Assembly: GCA_902810745.1 (NCBI GenBank)
Contig: CADDYW010000006.1
Coordinates: 43,933-107,932 of the forward strand
DNA from: Chloroflexota bacterium
GTDB lineage: Bacteria > Chloroflexota > UBA6077 > FW602-bin22 > CADDYW01
DNA length: 64,000 nt
Direction of reading: 5' to 3'
Numbering within the stretch: the stretch's first letter is position 1; each line of letters begins with the position of its first letter. Shown here piece by piece: positions 62,638 through 64,000 of the stretch. The position numbers and the translations under genes are program-made. The notes beneath the pieces are model-generated. The model had not been told where the DNA came from and did no database searches. It saw only the letters and a program-made list of their open reading frames with translations.

Positions 62638-63753
62638 ATGGCACTAGCTACCCCAGAGACGGTCAGACGCGACCGAACGACGCTGAAGCTGGTCGATTGC
62701 GACGTGCACCAGGAGTTTGGAAGCTGGGAGGATCTGCGTCCGTATCTGGGACCGGCCTGGTGGGAGCGTATCGGGCCCAAGGGGCCGCCGTTTGGGCGCC
62801 GTGCCTATGAGAACGTTCGTGGCCACATCATCTCGGAAGACATGATCAACCCGAGGACCGGCAAGGCAGCGGACGATCCGGAGTGGGTCAAGCAGGAGCT
62901 CTGCGCCAAATATGGAGTCGACGTTGGGATCCTGACGAGCAATATTCTCGGCCTGAGCGCACATCCGAACACGGCGATGGCCACGGCGGTGGCCCGAGCC
63001 TACAACGACTGGACGCTCGACGTCTGGGTCCGCCCGCACCCGGAGTTCAAGGGATCGATCGTGGTGGCACCGCAGGACACCGAGGGGGCCGTGGCGGAGA
63101 TCGAGCGGCTGGGCGATGATCCCGGGATAGTCCAGGTCATGATCTTCTCCGGCGCGATCGAGCCCTATGGGCGTCCGCGCTACCACAAGATCTGGGAGGC
63201 GGCACAGCACTACGGCTTGCCGGTCGCGATGCACAGTGGTGGTGAGACGGTGGGGATCGCGCCGGCTGGCACGCTAGCGGGTCCGCTCACCTACTACGTC
63301 GAGCACCACGCGCTCCAGACGCAGAGCGCTCAGGCGCACGTCGTCAGCATGGTGATGGAGGGGGTCTTCGAGAAATACCCGCGGCTCAGATTTCTGGTCA
63401 TCGAGGAAGGCATCTCCTGGGTGCCACACATCATGTGGCGTCTCGACAAGGATTACAAGGGGAATCGCTCCGAGTGCCCTTGGCTGAAAAAGCTGCCCTC
63501 GGACTACATTTTGGAGAATGTGCGTTTCAGCACCCAGCCGATCGACGAGCCGCGCAAGCCCGAGCATCTGCTCCAGATGTTCGATATGATCGAGGCGGAG
63601 CGGACGCTGCTCTACGCCTCGGATTACCCGCATTGGGACTTCGACAACCCGAAGGTGGCCTTCAAAGGCGTGCCGGCCGCTCTGCGCAAGCGTATCTTTG
63701 TCGACAATGCACTCGATCTGTATGGAGACCGTCTCCTCGCGTCCAATCGCTGA
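62638..63753 (+). CDS. Metal-dependent amidohydrolase (amidohydrolase_2 type)
   Basis: A 371-residue TIM-barrel hydrolase/decarboxylase. It begins KLVDCDVHQEFGS, whose D-x-H is the metal motif; MHSGGE (third strand), IEEG, and a late SDYPHWDF supply further ligands, as in the ACMSD/uracil decarboxylase-related amidohydrolase_2 family. The ATG at 62638 follows AGGGAGGG. Such enzymes act on ring-cleavage products and aromatic carboxylates. The Rieske protein just upstream suggests an oxygenase-linked pathway, but no oxygenase subunit is in the window. Confidence 0.85.
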   Translation: MALATPETVRRDRTTLKLVDCDVHQEFGSWEDLRPYLGPAWWERIGPKGPPFGRRAYENVRGHIISEDMINPRTGKAADDPEWVKQELCAKYGVDVGILTSNILGLSAHPNTAMATAVARAYNDWTLDVWVRPHPEFKGSIVVAPQDTEGAVAEIERLGDDPGIVQVMIFSGAIEPYGRPRYHKIWEAAQHYGLPVAMHSGGETVGIAPAGTLAGPLTYYVEHHALQTQSAQAHVVSMVMEGVFEKYPRLRFLVIEEGISWVPHIMWRLDKDYKGNRSECPWLKKLPSDYILENVRFSTQPIDEPRKPEHLLQMFDMIEAERTLLYASDYPHWDFDNPKVAFKGVPAALRKRIFVDNALDLYGDRLLASNR

Positions 63754-63770
63754 CGTCACCGAACGCGAGG

Positions 63771-64000
63771 TCAGGCGATGATGGCGACGGCATCGAGGAC
63801 GTGCTCGCCCAGGTCCGCATCACCCTCGAAACGGGCGATGCTCCGCGCCTCGGATCGACTGATCCCGCGGGTGAAGAGACGCCACGCGGTGTGCTGATCG
63901 AGCGTGACACGGCAGGCTGGCGCCACTGGCGCGCCGAGGTAGAGCCGCCAGGCGCCACCTTCAAGCGTGACGGACCAGTCGCCGCCGGCTTCACCCACGA
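63771..64000 (-). CDS. Maleylpyruvate-isomerase-like (TIGR03083) protein, 3' part
   Basis: The C-terminal ~76 residues of a protein cut by the window edge. It ends with the segment CRVTLDQHTAWRLFTRGISRSEARSIARFEGDADLGEHVLDAVAII, typical of the C-terminal SCP2-like domain of DinB/MDMPI-type mycothiol-dependent maleylpyruvate isomerase relatives. The DinB-fold N-terminus lies outside. Convergent with the amidohydrolase gene, 17 bp away. No start can be assigned. Confidence 0.7.
   Translation of the reverse strand, partial: VGEAGGDWSVTLEGGAWRLYLGAPVAPACRVTLDQHTAWRLFTRGISRSEARSIARFEGDADLGEHVLDAVAIIA

Noticed and set aside
1..64000. CRISPR array, prophage, insertion sequence or replication origin
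   Set aside because: No regularly spaced direct repeats, integrase, transposase, capsid or dnaA-box cluster was recognised anywhere in the window.

Overview
The window is high-GC, gene-dense bacterial DNA. GTG and TTG starts are frequent and overlapping ATGA/GTGA gene junctions are common. Gene content and neighbourhoods (rqcH / gmk-priA, a DUF4446 protein, a DUF433/DUF5615 pair, TIGR03083-like and PIG-L proteins, many metal-dependent hydrolases) best fit a Chloroflexota genome close to Thermomicrobia/Sphaerobacter. That placement is inferred from protein character; no 16S rRNA gene is present to confirm it.

Layout. 0-9 kb: a BON-domain protein, the wreck of an ABC-2 exporter operon, an amidase, a TPR protein, then a PucR-type regulator followed by an SDR dehydrogenase and a D-2-hydroxyacid dehydrogenase, an O6-alkylguanine transferase with a C-terminal Ada-type zinc site, and an epimerase-like protein. 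9-11.3 kb: a MerR regulator and a DHA2-type exporter with a clear operator/promoter. 11.4-16 kb: a TIM-barrel isomerase, a response-regulator-like protein, a zinc alcohol dehydrogenase, a PIG-L deacetylase and a ferritin-like protein. 16-21 kb: housekeeping rqcH, gmk and priA. 21-25.6 kb: MOSC protein, FAD-linked oxidase, Crp/Fnr regulator and an AI-2E family permease.

25.7-44.4 kb is mainly a cell-envelope glycan region: RmlD, several GT2 enzymes, two methyltransferases, a secreted protein with four tandem repeats under its own promoter and terminator, a FabZ-like dehydratase, two GT4 enzymes, a multi-pass glycosyltransferase, a flippase-like membrane protein and three GT9 enzymes in tandem. 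An RraA-family protein and one tRNA-Glu(CTC) gene interrupt it.

44.5-64 kb is a mosaic: small membrane proteins, an MFS permease, cupin, DUF488, a rhamnonate-dehydratase-like enolase-superfamily enzyme, a 1405-residue protein with the domain order of animal soluble adenylyl cyclase (two cyclase domains, NTPase, long helical-repeat tail), an FAD oxidoreductase paired with an acetoacetate-decarboxylase-like protein, rhodanese plus SufU, an Fpg-family glycosylase, a toxin-antitoxin pair with a frameshifted toxin, and a Rieske ferredoxin beside an amidohydrolase. Two copies of an AT-richer intergenic element and one palindromic repeat sit between genes.

The most notable items are the soluble-adenylyl-cyclase-like protein, the FAD oxidoreductase/decarboxylase-like pair, the secreted repeat protein inside the glycan region, the MerR operator with its probably leaderless transcript, the reversed-order alkyltransferase, and the dispersed intergenic element. 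No CRISPR array, prophage, insertion sequence or complete mobile element was seen.
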